Made by a program: the position numbers and the translations under genes
The notes under the pieces: generated by a model
What the model was told of the DNA's origin: nothing
Databases searched by the model: none
Seen by the model: the letters and a program-made list of their open reading frames with translations, nothing else
Source of the DNA: G963708325 sp963708325
GTDB lineage: Bacteria; Actinomycetota; Thermoleophilia; Solirubrobacterales; 70-9
DNA length: 64,000 bases
Assembly: GCA_963708325.1 (NCBI GenBank)
Contig: OY970203.1
Coordinates: 248,001 to 312,000 of the forward strand
Reading direction: 5' to 3'
In this document: positions 35,283 through 45,800 of the stretch, piece by piece
Numbering within the stretch: position 1 is the stretch's first letter
Layout: the number at the start of each line of letters is the position of its first letter

Positions 35283-36767
35283 TCAGGGCTGTCCAGGCGG
35301 CAGGCCCTTCTCGCGCATCCGCTGGGCAAAGCGCAAGAACTCCTCCTGAAACTCATGAAACTCATGCAGCTGACCAACCCCGTCCGGGGCCCGCGAGGCC
35401 GCTTTCTCTGCCGCCCGGCGAGAATCGCGCATCAGGGCCAGGTTGCGATCAACCTTCGGTCGCAGCTCAGCCGGAGCGGGAAGGTCGGTCCGCACCTCGT
35501 CGCCAATCACTGAGCCAAGATGCTCAGCCTCCCGCACTCGCCGCGGCATTGCCGCCAGGGCCCGGGCTCTCTGCCCTCCCTCCTCGGAAACAAAGCAAGT
35601 CAAGATCGTCTTGATCAGGGTGGTGTGGTCAAAGAGGGTGTGGCAGACCTGCTGCCGGACGCGGGGGCCGATGACCAGGGCCGGAACCCGGACTCCTAAG
35701 GTCTTGAACTCGGGATCGTCGTGGGCCGCAGGCGGCTCAACGTGGTCGAAGTAGCCACCATGCTCGTCGTAGACCACAATCAGCAGGGTCTCGTTCCAGG
35801 CCTGGCTCTTGTAGAGCGCTTCGTAGACCTCGAGGACTAAAGCCTGGCCGGCGAGAACGCTAGTCGGCGGATGATCGTCGTTGGAGTCGGGATCGAGGAC
35901 ATTGACGTCGACGAAGTTGGGGTCGATCCAGGAGACGTTGCGGAGCTGGCCGCGGGCGGCATCGTCGAGAAAGCTGTCTCGGGCCGTGACCTTTCCCTCG
36001 ACGAACTCAGTCAGAAAGCTGACCCGGCGGCGATCGAAGTAGGCGAAGTTGTCCCGCTGGAGGTCGCGGAACTTCATCTTCTGGCGACGAAAGTCGCGAT
36101 AGCTCTTGTCGGCCATTCGTAAGGTCGCTGGATCGTGCGAATACCAGCGCCATTGCCGAGCCTCGAGCTGGCGGGTGAAGGCTTCCACCTCGTAGATCGG
36201 AATACTGCCCAGCTTCTTCTTCAGCCCGCCGGGCAGCAGATTGCGGACCCGCTCGAACCAGGATGGCGGAGCGCGCTTGGCATGGCGCCCAGCCAGGGAA
36301 TAGAGACGATTGGGCCAGGTATCGCCGGGGACGGAGCTGTGCCAGGCGTCGCAGACACAAAAGGCTCGGGCCAGGGCGTCGTAGACCGGCAAGAGATCGC
36401 CGGTGTAGTAGCGCATCACCAGATCCCGGTACTGCGGATCGAAGGCCGGATCGACGGTCCCGTCATCGCGAATGAACTTGTCCATAAAGTTGGTCACGAA
36501 ACCGTGGTTGCCGTCGGCGAGCTGCTCAGCGACGCAATCAGCCCCGTGGCAGGGGTCATAGAGCTTGGTCAGCGGCTCGCTTAGATCGCAGGGCCGAACC
36601 GGGCAACGCTGACCGCGCTCATCCGGGTTCCACTCCGCCCCGGTCAAGCCGCGAACCTGATCCATCCCATCACGCTTTAAGTAGCCGAGCATCGAATCGA
36701 AGGAACGGTTCTCCATCATCAAGACAACGATGTGCTCGATCTCGTTGAGTTGCCCTTCACCGTTCAT
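35283..36767 (-). CDS. Phospholipase C / acid phosphatase-type phosphoesterase
   Basis: 494 aa of the bacterial phosphoesterase family that includes non-haemolytic phospholipase C and AcpA. Seen: IEHIVVLMMENRSFDSMLGYL at the start (catalytic/metal Glu-Asn-Arg-Ser), DAWHSSVPGDTWPNRLY, NDDHPP, and LIVVYDEHGGYFDHVEPP (metal ligands). Most relatives carry a Tat or Sec signal peptide, but this one starts directly at the catalytic domain, so it appears cytoplasmic, which is odd. The C-terminal 90 residues are charged and helical. Confidence 0.9.
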   Translation of the reverse strand: MNGEGQLNEIEHIVVLMMENRSFDSMLGYLKRDGMDQVRGLTGAEWNPDERGQRCPVRPCDLSEPLTKLYDPCHGADCVAEQLADGNHGFVTNFMDKFIRDDGTVDPAFDPQYRDLVMRYYTGDLLPVYDALARAFCVCDAWHSSVPGDTWPNRLYSLAGRHAKRAPPSWFERVRNLLPGGLKKKLGSIPIYEVEAFTRQLEARQWRWYSHDPATLRMADKSYRDFRRQKMKFRDLQRDNFAYFDRRRVSFLTEFVEGKVTARDSFLDDAARGQLRNVSWIDPNFVDVNVLDPDSNDDHPPTSVLAGQALVLEVYEALYKSQAWNETLLIVVYDEHGGYFDHVEPPAAHDDPEFKTLGVRVPALVIGPRVRQQVCHTLFDHTTLIKTILTCFVSEEGGQRARALAAMPRRVREAEHLGSVIGDEVRTDLPAPAELRPKVDRNLALMRDSRRAAEKAASRAPDGVGQLHEFHEFQEEFLRFAQRMREKGLPPGQP

Positions 36768-36852
36768 CTAGAGCCCTCGAAGCGAGCCAGGCCTTTCGCC
36801 AAGCGGCGGTCGGACGCCAGTCGGGGCTGTAGGCAGACCTCGCCCACCGGCT

Positions 36853-37791
36853 CTAGGCCGAGCGAGCGGAAGCGCCAGCCCCTTCGGGCTTGCCACTGGC
36901 CCGCAGACTTCTGGCCCGGCCCAAGATGTCGAACCAGAAGGGAGCGCCAAGGCTGATCGCCAAGGCCGTGATCAGCCAGCCGAGGACCTTGGCCGCCCAG
37001 GCCGAAAAGCCGTTTGGCGGATTGCGAGGATCGTTCTTGGCCGAGCTCCAGCCGATCGGCAGCTTCAGGGCCTTCAGTTGGTTGACCTGGTTGGCCGCCC
37101 GCCTGAGGTCCTGATTGCCCTTACCCGTAGTCGACTTCTTAGCCGTCTGTTGGGCTTGAGCGACAACGGCGCTGCGCACGGCGCTGTCGTTCCAGAGTGA
37201 GTTTCCGACCTGGAAGCTATCGACGTTGAGCAGAGCGACCAGGGCCAGGCCTACGCAAAAGAGGATCACCTGGACCTGGCGCTTGTACCAACCGGAGACC
37301 CGGTCCATGGCGGCGTTGAACCAGTCCTCGACGTTCTTGCGGAAGGCATCGCGATCGCCCTCGGCGTCGTCAACTAGCGTCGCCAGTGCCGTCTTCAACT
37401 CATCGTCCTGAAGTCCGTCTACGGCCTCCCTGGCCTTGGCGACAAGGTCGCGACTCTGGCCCTTCTCGGGCGGAGCCAGGGTGTCGAAAAGAGCGAGGGC
37501 GAAGGTTGCGGAGGGGATGTAGGAAGGGGTCTTTCCCTTCTTCGCATTCGCCGCCGCTCCGTTCTCCTTCAGACCCTGAACCAGGGGGTGGGAGAGGACA
37601 TCTTTGGCCTTCCCGACTCCCTGTGGGTCGTTGAGCAGGTTGCGGATCCCTTGCTCCAGCTTCTTGGCTCGAAGGGAGAAGATCCGAGCGACGAACTCAT
37701 TAAGGCCCGAGCAAAGCAGGGCCAGGACGAAGTAGACCAGGCTCAGGCCAATGGCGACATCAAGAGCCGGCGAGCTAGTCAGATCGGGCAA
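36853..37791 (-). CDS. Conserved multi-pass membrane protein
   Basis: 312 aa. A TM helix near the N-terminus (VAIGLSLVYFVLALLCSGLNE), a long cytoplasmic helical region, TM2 (VILFCVGLALVALLNVDSF), and a final TM helix (VLGWLITALAISLGAPFWFDIL). The segments VDSFQVGNSLWNDSAVR and LGAPFWFDIL resemble a widespread uncharacterised bacterial membrane family. Function unknown. It is divergent from the EEP-family gene, 183 bp away. Confidence 0.85.
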   Translation of the reverse strand: MPDLTSSPALDVAIGLSLVYFVLALLCSGLNEFVARIFSLRAKKLEQGIRNLLNDPQGVGKAKDVLSHPLVQGLKENGAAANAKKGKTPSYIPSATFALALFDTLAPPEKGQSRDLVAKAREAVDGLQDDELKTALATLVDDAEGDRDAFRKNVEDWFNAAMDRVSGWYKRQVQVILFCVGLALVALLNVDSFQVGNSLWNDSAVRSAVVAQAQQTAKKSTTGKGNQDLRRAANQVNQLKALKLPIGWSSAKNDPRNPPNGFSAWAAKVLGWLITALAISLGAPFWFDILGRARSLRASGKPEGAGASARSA

Positions 37792-37974
37792 CGGCGCCTC
37801 CTTCTCGGTCCGCAGCCCAGAGCCTCTGACAACCGGCCGAGCAAGTCAAGGCCGGCCCCTTGAGGGCCAGGCCCAGCTTGGAGATAGTTGACGAGATGGA
37901 TGCCTCGCTTCTCCTCGGCTGTCGCCACGAGCGCGGAATCCAGCTTTGCCGCGATTGGGCCCGGCCTCGCTGAC

Positions 37975-38930
37975 ATGCCTCCCTTTCCCAAACCGCGCTT
38001 CAGCTACGACTACGAGCTAAAGGCCGAGCTCAAGGCCCTCGAGAGCTGGCGCGACAACGAGCCGGGGCGGCAAGTCCCGGCCAAGAGCAAGGACAACCTG
38101 CTTCTCCTGACTTGGAACATCGCCAACTGCGGCCTGCAAGAGCGGCGCGAATCCGACTATGCCCTGATCGCCAAGATCATCAGCTGGTTTGACCTCATTG
38201 CCCTGCAAGAGGTCAACGACAACCTCAGCGGGCTGGCCGGAATCCGCGCTCAGCTGCCGAGTTACTACCGCGCCCTTTACTCCGACGCCGCCGGCAATAA
38301 CGAACGGCTGACCTTTCTCTACAACTCTCGCAAGGTCAAACAACTAGAGGAGGTAGGCGAGCTGGCCCTGCCGCCGAGCGATCTGGCCGATATCGCCATC
38401 CCCGGCGTCAGCGCCAAGTTCCAGGGCTTCGATCGCAACCCCTACCTGGGCCTCTTCCAGGCTGGCTCCTTCGTCGTGCAGCTGGCTAGCGTTCACCTCT
38501 ACTTCGGCGGAGAGAGCGGCAAGGCGATCGAGCGCCGCAAGCTTGAAACTTTCGCCGTCGCTTGGTGGGCTGATCGACGGCGCAAGAGCAAGAACGCCTC
38601 AACGGCGAACATCATCCCCCTCGCCGATTTCAACCTTCCGAAGAGTGAACCGGGCGATCCGATCTACGATCAGCTAACCAGTCGCGGCCTTCATCTCCCA
38701 GCCCATTCAACGGCAATCGGCTCCAGCATCGCCGCGGATGAGCACTACGACCAGATCGCCTTTTCCCGGGCGGGGCGGAAAAGCAGTTCAGTGGCCAATC
38801 GGGGGTCTTTGACTTCGACGGCGCCCTCTTTCGCCAGCTCTGGGAGTCGCGCTCGCGCCAGGATTTCCTGGCCTACGTCCGCTACTACATCTCCGACCAC
38901 CGCCCACTCTGGGCCCAGTTCAAGATCTAG
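37975..38930 (+). CDS. Endonuclease/exonuclease/phosphatase-family protein, one-base frame break
   Basis: The EEP fold is clear from ATG 37975: LLTWNIANCG, FDLIALQEVND, NERLTFLYNSRKVK, VVQLASVHLYFGG and IIPLADFNLP (metal and catalytic residues). After DEHYDQIAF the given frame loses similarity and runs to 38937. Adding one T in the T4 run 38761-38764 switches to a frame reading FPGGAEKQFSGQSGVFDFD ... YYISDHRPLWAQFKI, the expected EEP end with the SDHRP catalytic His. It stops at TAG 38928-38930, where GGAGG of the next gene sits. Either a pseudogene or a sequencing indel. Confidence 0.85.
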
Positions 38931-38939
38931 GAGGTAATC

Positions 38940-39242
38940 GTGCTCGTCCGCGCTCTACTGCCTCTTGCCCTAGTCGCCGTCCTTGCCCTAGCGCCAGGCT
39001 GTGGTGGCTCGGGCGAGGAAGGGGCGGTGAAAAACGCCGTCAACGAAGCCTTCCATAGCTCCGATCTTCACCTCAGTGGCATTGACGTCAACAAAGACGC
39101 CGGCCAAGCCGAGGGACACGTCGAGCTGCCAGGCGGACACGAGACCGTTCATCTCGTTCTCCACGGCGGTCATTGGTATATCGAGACCTGTTCCGAGCAG
39201 ACCGGGCAACTACCGGGATGCCCGGTCAATCAGGGCGGCTAG
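38940..39242 (+). CDS. Small lipoprotein
   Basis: 100 aa from GTG 38940, with GGAGG 6 bases upstream overlapping the previous gene's stop region. Signal peptide with lipobox: LALVAVLALAPGC, lipidated Cys at position 21. The mature part is about 80 residues with HVELPGGHETVHLVLHGGHW and two further Cys (ETCSEQTGQLPGC). It resembles small DUF4878-like lipoproteins in layout, but no firm family. It is in an operon with the EEP gene. Confidence 0.78.
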   Translation: MLVRALLPLALVAVLALAPGCGGSGEEGAVKNAVNEAFHSSDLHLSGIDVNKDAGQAEGHVELPGGHETVHLVLHGGHWYIETCSEQTGQLPGCPVNQGG

Positions 39243-39414
39243 GCGTTTACGGTTTCAAGCGTCAGCGGCTCGGCTACGACTATGCTGGAACGCCGGCGCC
39301 ACGTTTCCATTGGCACTGCGTCATAGCCTCCCGCCAAAGCCTGAAGGCTCGGAAACCCGGCCGTCGCGATCCGCGACGCACTGCACCGACGTCGACCGCA
39401 TCACGGGGGCGCGG

Positions 39415-39822
39415 TTACGCGCGTATTCCCGGTCGATTGGATTGTTCTAGCCGACCCAACACCTCGCGCAACTGCCTGATCCGTCGACCCGTGGCTAGGC
39501 ACAGGGCACCCAAACCACCAACGATGGCCGCCATCACACCGGCAAGAATCAGATTGTCTCCGATAACGGCTAAACCGATTACCGGCATTATCAACACTGC
39601 GAGGATGACCAGCGTTCTCTGCTGAATGCGAAGGGCCGCAAGCCATACGACACCGCCGTCTGCTGCGTTGCGTTTCAACGCCGGCTCCATACTTATCTCT
39701 CCACGACGCAGCGCGCGCGAGATGCGGTGGCGCGTCGACCTAGGTATCTGCCGCCAATTCCGTTGAGCGCGCAGTTCGCTTGGTGAGAGTAGGGCGCTCC
39801 TTGCTCTTTCTAACGGATCCAT
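39415..39822 (-). CDS. Small membrane protein behind RHS gene; candidate immunity protein
   Basis: 135 aa from ATG 39822. A basic N-terminal helix-rich domain (SELRAQRNWRQIPRSTRHRI) is followed by two TM helices (TLVILAVLIMPVIGLAVIGD, LAGVMAAIVGGLGALCLATG) and a charged tail. It starts 43 bp after the RHS stop on the same strand. This is where an immunity protein to an RHS C-terminal toxin would be. The immunity role is inferred from position only. Confidence 0.6.
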   Translation of the reverse strand: MDPLERARSALLSPSELRAQRNWRQIPRSTRHRISRALRRGEISMEPALKRNAADGGVVWLAALRIQQRTLVILAVLIMPVIGLAVIGDNLILAGVMAAIVGGLGALCLATGRRIRQLREVLGRLEQSNRPGIRA

Positions 39823-39864
39823 GCCGGGCTTAAGGCTGCGAACCGCTGCACGTTCCGCGGGAAG

Positions 39865-42800
39865 CTACAGGCCCGCGAGCCGGGATAAGCCTTCATTGGC
39901 CCCTACACCAGCTGCGCACCCAAGCACGGCCGCGGTCGGAGTAGCGAGAGGTTCGCTCGGCGCAAATGCCAGAGCGTAGACCCCAACCACCCCAGCTGCT
40001 ATGCCGCCAGCTTCGACACAGACCGCAGCGTTACGTGCTGCGAACTTATAGAGCGGGCTGTTGAGCGCAAAGCTTGAAACGTCTTCAACATATCCCGGGT
40101 ACCTCGAGGCACACAGGGCGGTGATAGGCGACAGTCCGGGGGGCGATAGCGGACAGGCAACATTGAGAATTGGATTGAGCGTATTTACGCCCCAGGTCAT
40201 GCCCTGATTTCCGGCGTTCACGAGCCAAGCACCGGTATTCGAAATAGCCTTGGTGGTCCACTTGCAGGCATCCTCAGCAAAGGGCGGCGTGAGGCTTGCA
40301 GGAGGACAGGGGCTCTGCCCGTCCAGATCGTAGACGTTAAGGGGGTTGTCCCAGACGTACCCATAGCGATCATTCGACTGGCCCAAGCCAGGATGGCCTA
40401 GAACTGGATCCTCGCTTGTGAAGTGGCCAAGGCTTGGATCGTAGGCCCGCGCGCCCATCTGCACTAGGCCCGTGGACGGATCGCTGCGCCGCTCGTACGA
40501 GCCCAGATAACCCATCGCTTGGGTCGGACCGGCAAGCTGCGTCCCCCAGGGGTCGTAGCTTTGACGGGAACTGACGGCGCCGGAAGCATCGCTCATGGTC
40601 GTGATATCGCCATGAACGTCAGCAAGCGGGAAGCTGGTCTGCGAGTCAGCTCGCTCTTCGGCCAGGCCCGTCGGACCTTGGACGTAGGTCTGAACGATCT
40701 GGCCGCTCGAGTCCGTGTCGAGGATTGGCAGGTCACCGAGGTCGCCGTAGTGCGCGCTTTCAAGGCTTGGACCTTGGCTGCGCTCGCTCCGGCGGCCCAG
40801 GCCGTCGTAGCTGTAGGTTGTGGTCTGGCTGCCGTCGTCGACGCTGACCAGCTCATCGAGCGGGTTCCAGCCGTAGGTCGTCGTTTGCGAGCCATTGCTC
40901 TTTTGGCTCAGACGGCCGGCGCCGTCGTAGCTGTAACTTGTTCCCTCAGACGACGCTGTGAGCTGGTTCAGGGCGTTGTAGCTGTAGCTCGTCCCGCCGA
41001 CGGTGGTCCGGTTGCCAGCCCCGTCGTAGCCGTACGAGACGGCCGGTGCGCTGGGTGGATCGAACTCGGTTAGGCGGTTCAGAGCGTCGTAGATGTAGCC
41101 GGTCTGGGCGCCGAGGCGATCAGTCTGAGCGGTGCGGTTTCCAGCGGCGTCGTAGGTGTAGGTGAAGGACTGCAGCGTCGTGCTCCCCGTCTGCGAGGTC
41201 GTCGCTGTCAGCCGCCCATCGTCGTCATAGCTATTGGTCGTGGCCGCGCCGTTAGGCAAATCAGCCTCGGTCAGGTTGCCCTCGGGGTCGTAGGTGAAGC
41301 CGAGGTTCTGACTCTCGGGATCGGTAAGTGAGGTCATCCGACCCGCGGCGTCGTAGCCAAATGACAGGGCCCCACGGCCATCGATTTGCGACGTTAGATC
41401 GCCGCGGGAGTCGAAGCCGCGGGCCACCGTCTGGCCACGGCCGTCGTCGAGAGTCGTGACGTTGCCGTCGTCGTCATAGCCAAACGTTGTCGCCTGGTGA
41501 TCGGCATCGGTGGCTGAGAGAAGACGGTTGGCGTCGTCGTAGCCGTAAGCGCGAAGAACGCTCGCTCCGTTCGATATCGAGGCCAAGCGATCGGCGGCGT
41601 CGTAGGCGTAGCTGAGGGATCCGAGCGCCGTGGTTCGAGTCAGCCGGTTGCCGACGCCGTCATATGTGAAAGCCGTCGTCTTGCCAAGGGGTTGGTCGAC
41701 CTCGGTCATCCGGCCCAGAGCGTCATAGGCGAAGTCAGTCTCATGCCCACGGGGATCGCTGACCGAGGTCAAATTGCCCGCTGGGTCATAGCCGTAGCTG
41801 CTGACTGTGCTGAGCGGCTCGTCAGCCTCAGTGAGGCGATCGAGAAGATCGTACTGGTAGTCGGTCGTGTGACCACGCGGGTCGGTGACTGTGGTCCGGT
41901 TGCCGCGGCCGTCGTAGGCAAACTGCCAGCTATCTCCCTCCGGTCTTTGAATCTGGGTTAGCCGGTCGGCGAGGTCATAGCTGTAATGCGTTTCCTCACT
42001 GCGGCGATCGGTGACCAGGGTCGGTTTGAAATCGCCGTTGTAGCTGATCTCGGTCCGGTGACCGAGGGGATCGACGTAGGCCGTCGGGAACTCCGCGGCG
42101 TTGCGCTCGATCTGCCAGAGGTTGCCTCCCGGGTCAGTCATTGAAGCCAGGATGCCGTTGGCGTCGTAGTCGTAGCTTGTTGTGTTGCCGTCGGGCGTCG
42201 TTCGGGAGAGGAGATCGCCAAGGGCGCTGCGGATGAAAGTCTCGGCTGACAATCCCGGTTGCGCTCTGGAGGTCAGATAGTTGTCGCTGTCGTAGCCGTA
42301 GCTCGTCGTGTGGCCGAGGGGGTCGGTGAGCGAGGCTAAGTTGCCGCGAGAGTCGTAGGCATAGCTCGTCGTGTGGTTATTGGCGTCTGTGATCGTTAGC
42401 GGTTGGCCAGCCCCGTTATGGGTCAATGTCGTCGTGTTGCTGGCCGGATCGGAAATCGAGGTCAGGTCATTGGCGTTCGACCAGCCATAAGTCCAAGTCT
42501 TGTTGCGGGGGTCGGTGTAGCTGGTCAGGCGGTTATGTCCATCGTAGGCGTAGGCGCGAACACCGCCCCCGGGATCGGTTGCCGAGCTCAGGTTGCCGGC
42601 CGTGTCGTAACTGAGGCTCCAGTCCGCACCGCCGGGACGATGAACGCTGTTGATGTTGCCTTGGCTGTCGTAGCCGTAACTTGTGGTATGGCCGAGGGCG
42701 TCGGCTTCCGAGATCAGACGGCCCTGGCCATCGAAGCCGTAGGTTGCGGTCCCCCCTTCGGGCGCTGTGACCGCAGTCTGCCCGGACGAGTAGTCGGCAC

Positions 42801-45800
42801 TCCAAAGGTGATTGAGCCCATCGCGCTGGGCGATGATCCGGCCTTGGCCGTCGTAGGTATTAGTGAGGATCGTGTGGCCGCGGGGGTCGGTGATCGAGGT
42901 CAGACGGTTCTGAGTGTCATAGGCGTATTCGGTCTCGCCACCCAAGGCATTGGTGGCTTTGACTAGATCGCCACTAGGCGAGTAGTTGAAGTGGACGTGG
43001 CGACCGGTCGAGTCGGTGATATCGGTGATGTGATTCGACGAGTCGTAGCCGAAGCTGAGCTGCTGGCCGGAAGGATCGGTGATCGAGACCAGGCGACCGC
43101 CGGAGTCGTAGCCATAGGTCGTGACTAAGCCGTGATCATCGGTGATCGTGGCGATGCGACCGGAGCGGTTAAAGGCATAGACGGTGCGGTCAAGGGTCGT
43201 GAGGCTGTATGTGCCGTCCTGGTTCTTGGTCAGGGTGTCGTGGACCCCTGAGGGAGCTGTATAGACGCTCTGAGTCTTGGTAAAGGTGTCCTGGCGGCCG
43301 TCGGCGCGGCGAACGACAACATCGCCGGACTCGAGTTCGATAGCCGAGATCAGGCCGGAGTGCGACCAACCGGGACCAAGGCCGGCATCGGAGGGATCGC
43401 CAGAGTTATAGACCCGCGTGAATTGAAGCGGAAGACTCTTTCCGGTTAGGCGGAGGTCGGTGTGAGCGTTGACGAGCTGACCGGTACTGACAACGACGGG
43501 ATCCAGGTGAAGCCCACCCTGGCTAGACAGCCCTTGCAGGGCGCCAAACGCCGAGCGCAGGAAGTTCCATGGGAACGGATCGATCGCGGATCCGACTGGA
43601 TCACCGGAACCGTAGGGCTTCGGTCCAGACGCCGAGCCATAGTCGTTGTTTGGTTCCGCCGTGACCGCACCGTTCTTGGTGATGGCCATTGTGTTGCCAT
43701 GGAAGGAGGACCAAGTGACCAGGGATGGCTGTTCATTGGCGTAGACGCCAATGGTGTTATTCGTGAATCTTGAGTGCCGGACCGTGCTCGGCGTCGCACA
43801 GCCGCCGCTGCAGCTAATGACCTGGAAGCCCTCGACTGCGTTAGCGATGTTCGCGTAGTCGATAACGCCATGCGCTGAGGCCGCATCAATGGCGATCCCA
43901 CCCCAGTCTCCGGCTGCTGGCTGAGTCGCTGAACCGTCGCTGTTGGTATCCCCGCCGATCGCGTCGTCACGGGTCGAGGTGAAGGTGATCGGGTTGGCCG
44001 GGGTGCCCTCGGCGTCGAGGGCGCCCAAGACATCGAGGAAGCTGCTCGTCCCGTAATCGCCCTTCACGACCAGTCCGGGCGAGAGCGTCAACGTCGCCGC
44101 GGACTCGACACGCACGCCGTACTGTGGCATCAGGACCAATGGGTAGCCGTGATCGCTCCAGGTTGTGTTTTGGGCAACATCGCCGCGTAGCCAGACCGCG
44201 TTTGAGCCGTTCCCGGTCAGGTCTGCGTTTTCGTCGATGTCCGGGGGCAGCGACCCGGTCGCTGAGGAGTAGACGATCGCTTTGCCGCTGTTGTCGGTGA
44301 CCGTGTTGCCGGCAAGCGTCCCCCCGTCGACGTTCCAGTAGCCACCGAAGGCCTGGGAGACGTTGATCCCGTCGCCTTGGTTTCCCCGGACGACGTTGTC
44401 GTCGATCCTGACCACGCCTTGCTGGGCGCAGCAGGGGGTGTAGGCGATGCCGGTCCCGCCATTGTCGACAACGGTATTGCGAGCGATTTCTTGGCTACCG
44501 CCCCCGTCCACATAGATCCCAAGCAGACCGTTGTCCTCAATTGTGTCGTCGGTAATCTGCGGGCTGCCACCGCGGATGCCATCCCAAGCGTTGTCCCGCA
44601 CCGTGGAGTGGGTAATGGTCGGCGAGGCACCACCGGTGAGGCTGATGCCGTCAGTGCCGTAGCGCACCTCGACGTGATCGAGGGTCGAATTTGCCGTCGA
44701 CGACTCGATCGCCAGCCCGCCCCAGTCGCCCGGCGCCGGGCTGGTGGCACTGCCGTCGCCGTTGGTGTCGCCGTCGACCGAGTCATCGCGGATCGAGCTA
44801 AGGACGATCCGGTTGGCCGCGGTTCCCTGAGCATTCAGAGCACCGGCGACGTCGAAAAAGCTGCTCGCTCCGTACTCGCCCTTTAAGACCACTCCCGGCG
44901 ACAAGGTCAGCGTCGCCCCCGATTCGACGGCGACGCCGTACTGGGCCATCACAACCAGCGGGTAGCCGTGATCGCTCCAGGTCGTGCTCTGGGCGACGTG
45001 ACCGCGGAGCCAGATGGCGTTGGAGCCGTTACCGGTCGGGACCGGATTCTCGTCGATGTCAGCAGGCAGCGAGCCAGACGCCGAGGAATAGACGATCGCC
45101 TTGCCGCCGTTGTCGGTGACGGTGTTGCCGGAGAGGGTCTGCCCTTGGACGTTCCAGCTGGCGTTGACCGGCTGGGAGACGTTGATCCCGTCGCCGACAT
45201 TGTTACGAACGACGTTGTCGTGGATCTTGACCTGACCCTGCTGGGCGCAGCAGGCGGTGTAGGCGATGCCGTTGGCGCCGTTGTCGGTGACGGTGTTGCC
45301 GGCGACATCACCGTTTCCCCCGTTGGCCAGGTAGATGCCCCGATCACCGTTGCTTTGCACCGTGTTGCCGCTGATCAGCGGGCTGCCGTCATTGGCAACC
45401 TTGACCCCGACTTGGCAGTTGTCGTGGACGTTGGAGTTCGTGATCGACGGCGATACCGTCCCGGTGACCGTGACCCCGTTGGTGGCGTAGCGAACCTCGG
45501 CGTGGTCGAGGGTCGAACTGCTGCTGTGAAGGTCGATCCCGGTCCACTGCCCGACGCCCGGCGACTGGCAGGACGAGGAGTTGGCGCTCGAGGTAAAGAG
45601 GGCCGGGCTGGCCCCCGTTCCTTGGACGTCGAGCGTTCCGTTGACCGTCAGCGCGCCGGACAGCTTCACCGTCGCTCCGGGGTCGACGGTCACGGTGACG
45701 CCAACTGGGATCGTCACGCTGTCGCCGGTGTAGGGGTCACCGCTGTGGAGGGTCGTGTTGCCGGTGATCGTTGACGGCAGTTCCCGATCGACGGTGAAGC

